Positions 13,606 to 14,950 of a DNA stretch of 14,950 nucleotides are shown piece by piece. Source of the DNA: DASZZV01 sp035544835 (GTDB taxonomy: Bacteria; Acidobacteriota; Thermoanaerobaculia; Gp7-AA8). Position 1 is the first letter of the stretch, and each line of letters opens with the position of its first letter. Position numbers and translations under genes: made by a program. The stretch is from assembly GCA_035544835.1 (NCBI GenBank), contig DASZZV010000195.1, forward strand, positions 1 through 14,950, written 5' to 3'. The notes under the pieces are model-generated. The model was not told the origin of the DNA and did not search any database. It saw only the letters and a list, made by a program, of their open reading frames with translations.

Positions 13606-13633
13606 AGCCTATTCGCGCTGAGATTGTTGTCAA
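13606..13633 (-). promoter_or_regulatory. Sigma-70-type promoter of the helical unknown gene
   Basis: On the minus strand, a perfect TTGACA (13628-13633) is followed after 16 nt by TAGGCT (13606-13611). This leaves a leader of about 25 nt that contains the Shine-Dalgarno. The -35 is ideal and the -10 weak. Confidence 0.5.
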
Positions 13634-13689
13634 GTAGAGAAATCGAGCAGGGGCGAAACGGTCGGGCCGCCCGGTGCGGAAATCACGAT

Positions 13690-13695
13690 TACAAT
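13690..13695 (+). promoter_or_regulatory. Possible -10 hexamer for leaderless PilZ gene
   Basis: TACAAT matches TATAAT in five of six positions and lies 6 nt before the PilZ ATG, which has no Shine-Dalgarno. No -35 is visible at the expected distance. Confidence 0.4.
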
Positions 13696-13701
13696 GCCGG
13701 G

Positions 13702-14316
13702 ATGACTGAGAGAACCGAGGAGCGACGCGAGTTTCAACGTCTCACTCTTCCCGAACCGATCGAGGGACGCTTTGGCGGGCGTCCAGTCCGCGTCGTCGAT
13801 CTCGGAGTTCTCGGTGCCCGACTCGAGCATCCAGCACCGCTCGATGTCGTCGAAGGCAATCTCATCTTTGAGTGGAAAGGGCAGCCGATCGAGTTTGAAA
13901 GTGGAGTCGTTCGGACCATGGAGAAAGACGGGAGACATCAATCCGGGGTCCGTTTCTTCAAGGCGATTCGCGCATCGGATCACGACCTGCGGTTGATGCT
14001 GTCGGGGATCGTAAGCCACGAAATCGATCTACGACGGTCGCTGGAGTCTGCAGTCAGTTTTGACGAGAGCGAGCCGACACGAATGGAGGCGCCTTTCGTG
14101 ACCTTTCGGTTGGACGACAACATCTGGCTGCGACGCCCCGCCTTTACGCCCCGTCAGCCCGAGAACGGCTTCACGATTCCGATGCGCAGCAATGACGTGG
14201 AGTTGAAGCGACTCTGTCTATCCTATTCGGCAGGGGACGAAGAGGCGCGCCGGCTGGTGCGTCTTTTTGCGGAGCTGAGCATCAGCGAGGAACTGGGCGT
14301 TCCTCCTCGCGGCTGA
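13702..14316 (+). CDS. PilZ-domain protein, probable cyclic-di-GMP receptor with altered motif
   Basis: This 204-residue cytoplasmic protein has an N-terminal PilZ-like domain (about 5-110). The first cyclic-di-GMP motif, RxxxR, is present (Arg9-Arg13 in RREFQR). The second motif, normally D/N-x-S-x-x-G, reads D-L-G-V-L-G (Asp33-Gly38), with glycine in place of serine. The following ARLEHPAPLDVVEGNLIFEW strands fit the PilZ barrel. Residues about 110-204 are a mostly helical extension I cannot assign (LRRSLESAV, AGDEEARRLVRLFAELSI). It may bind cyclic di-GMP weakly or serve as a degenerate PilZ scaffold. The in-frame region upstream to 13426 is the antisense of the neighbouring gene, and conservation begins at MTERTEERREF. 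The four-helix protein gene follows after 49 bp. Confidence 0.75.
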   Translation: MTERTEERREFQRLTLPEPIEGRFGGRPVRVVDLGVLGARLEHPAPLDVVEGNLIFEWKGQPIEFESGVVRTMEKDGRHQSGVRFFKAIRASDHDLRLMLSGIVSHEIDLRRSLESAVSFDESEPTRMEAPFVTFRLDDNIWLRRPAFTPRQPENGFTIPMRSNDVELKRLCLSYSAGDEEARRLVRLFAELSISEELGVPPRG

Positions 14317-14352
14317 CTTGAACTATCGCGCTCCGTCTACGTATTCAAGGAT

Positions 14353-14360
14353 GGAGGGAG
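14353..14360 (+). promoter_or_regulatory. RBS that decides the start of the four-helix membrane protein
   Basis: GGAGGGAG lies 5 nt before ATG 14366. It overlaps an earlier in-frame ATG at 14351, which is therefore unlikely to be the start. ATG 14372 is a further possibility. Confidence 0.55.
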
Positions 14361-14365
14361 AGGGC

Positions 14366-14749
14366 ATGGACATGGAAAAGCATGTGACAGTTCTCGGCGT
14401 GGTCTACGTGGCATTGGGTATTCTCGGCTGCCTGGCCGCATTGCTCGTGTTCGTCGTGATCGCCGGCGGGGGATTGATCTCGGGCGACTCCACGGCCATC
14501 GGTATTACCGCCAGTATCGCCACGGTGATCGCAGGATTTCTTTTTCTGCTTTCGGTACCGACGATCATCGGTGGCGTCGGCCTGCTTCGTCGCGCGCCGT
14601 GGTCGAGGATGCTGGTAATGATTCTCGGAGTGATGAACCTGATCAACGTCCCGATCGGGACTGCCGTGGGCATTTACTCGCTCTGGGTTCTTCTGAACGA
14701 TTCGGTGACTCCGATGTTTCGCCGCCCCGCTTTTCCGTCGCCGTTTTAG
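14366..14749 (+). CDS. Small four-helix membrane protein, unknown function
   Basis: This 127-residue integral membrane protein has four hydrophobic segments: HVTVLGVVYVALGILGCLAA with its extension (about 6-35), TASIATVIAGFLFLLSVPTI (about 52-72, running on to IGGVGLL), RMLVMILGVMNLINVPIG (about 84-101) and TAVGIYSLWVLL (about 102-113). The sequence LRRAPWSRMLVMILGVMNL followed by PIGTAVGIYSLWVLLN is a pattern I associate with small uncharacterised bacterial membrane proteins, where a Trp-Ala/Ser-Arg turn precedes the third helix. No catalytic residues are apparent. It follows the PilZ gene on the same strand and may be co-transcribed with it, but no functional link can be claimed. Confidence 0.7.
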   Translation: MDMEKHVTVLGVVYVALGILGCLAALLVFVVIAGGGLISGDSTAIGITASIATVIAGFLFLLSVPTIIGGVGLLRRAPWSRMLVMILGVMNLINVPIGTAVGIYSLWVLLNDSVTPMFRRPAFPSPF

Positions 14750-14794
14750 GAGCTGGCAGAGAGGCAGTTCCGTTCACTGGCAGCAGGCAGAATG

Positions 14795-14950
14795 TGTCAT
14801 CCCGAGCGGAGGGACAGCGTGCGCGCTGCCACTGAGAAAAGAAACTGAGTGGGTGTCATCCCGAGCCGCAGCGAGGGATCTGGGCGGGGGCCTTAGACCC
14901 TTGGCAATCGAAAATGTTTGCGAGCACCACGATGGAAGGGCCCCCGCCCA
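14795..14950. repeat. Palindromic intergenic repeat cut by right window edge
   Basis: TGTCATCCCGAGC occurs twice (14795-14807 and 14854-14866). The second copy runs on as CGCAGCGAGGGATC. Then TGGGCGGGGGCC (14881-14892) pairs perfectly with GGCCCCCGCCCA (14939-14950) around a 46-nt loop, ending exactly at the last base. The unit is evidently the left half of a longer palindrome whose right half, resembling the first bases of this window, would follow. No gene is seen in this 200-bp tail. Confidence 0.7.

Noticed and set aside
13426..13701. Upstream extension of the PilZ protein by 92 residues
   Set aside because: It is antisense to the helical unknown gene and crosses that gene's promoter. 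PilZ similarity begins at the ATG at 13702.
1..14950. A new multi-gene defence, toxin-antitoxin or biosynthetic system
   Set aside because: The genes are mostly single, recognisable housekeeping or signalling genes in mixed orientation. The few unknowns stand alone and show no nuclease, toxin, NTPase or biosynthetic motifs.

Overview
This is a GC-rich bacterial chromosome fragment (about 60% G+C by eye) with thirteen protein genes on both strands. There are no RNA genes, phage genes, transposases or CRISPR arrays. The best guess for the host is an Acidobacteriota-type genome, known perhaps only from metagenomes. That guess rests on a secreted S9 peptidase, a PAS-GGDEF-EAL protein, a PilZ protein, and the dense palindromic intergenic repeats typical of such genomes. 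It is an inference; no marker gene settles it.

Layout. Positions 1-175 hold a degenerate intergenic repeat. mutM (-) and a secreted S9 peptidase (+) diverge around repeat copy A. A PAS-PAS-GGDEF-EAL cyclic-di-GMP protein (+) follows. It converges on a small predicted lipoprotein (-) whose promoter matches the extracytoplasmic sigma-E consensus very closely. Next on the minus strand are a large multi-pass membrane protein (possible GT-C glycosyltransferase) and a PLP aminotransferase, with repeat copy B between them. Diverging from the aminotransferase is a two-helix membrane/coiled-coil protein, followed by a flavin reductase (+). The flavin reductase converges on a PIG3-type quinone oxidoreductase (-) with a 155-bp palindrome between. 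Repeat copy C lies between the oxidoreductase and rnhA (+). rnhA converges on a helical unknown protein (-) across a 238-bp near-palindrome. A PilZ protein and a small four-helix membrane protein (+) close the window, followed by another palindromic repeat cut by the window edge.

How the genes work together. There is no obvious large operon. Plausible co-transcribed pairs are the coiled-coil protein with the flavin reductase, and the PilZ protein with the four-helix protein. The PAS-GGDEF-EAL and PilZ proteins could write, erase and read cyclic di-GMP, but they are about 8 kb apart.

What is worth attention lies mainly between the genes. Several families of structured repeats carry paired substitutions that keep their stems. 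Two hairpins share a GTAG-stem-GNRA-loop plan. A near-ideal sigma-E-like promoter precedes the lipoprotein. Five genes without a Shine-Dalgarno sequence have a -10-like hexamer 6-8 nt before the ATG, which suggests leaderless transcripts. I found no convincing new multi-gene defence or mobile system here.
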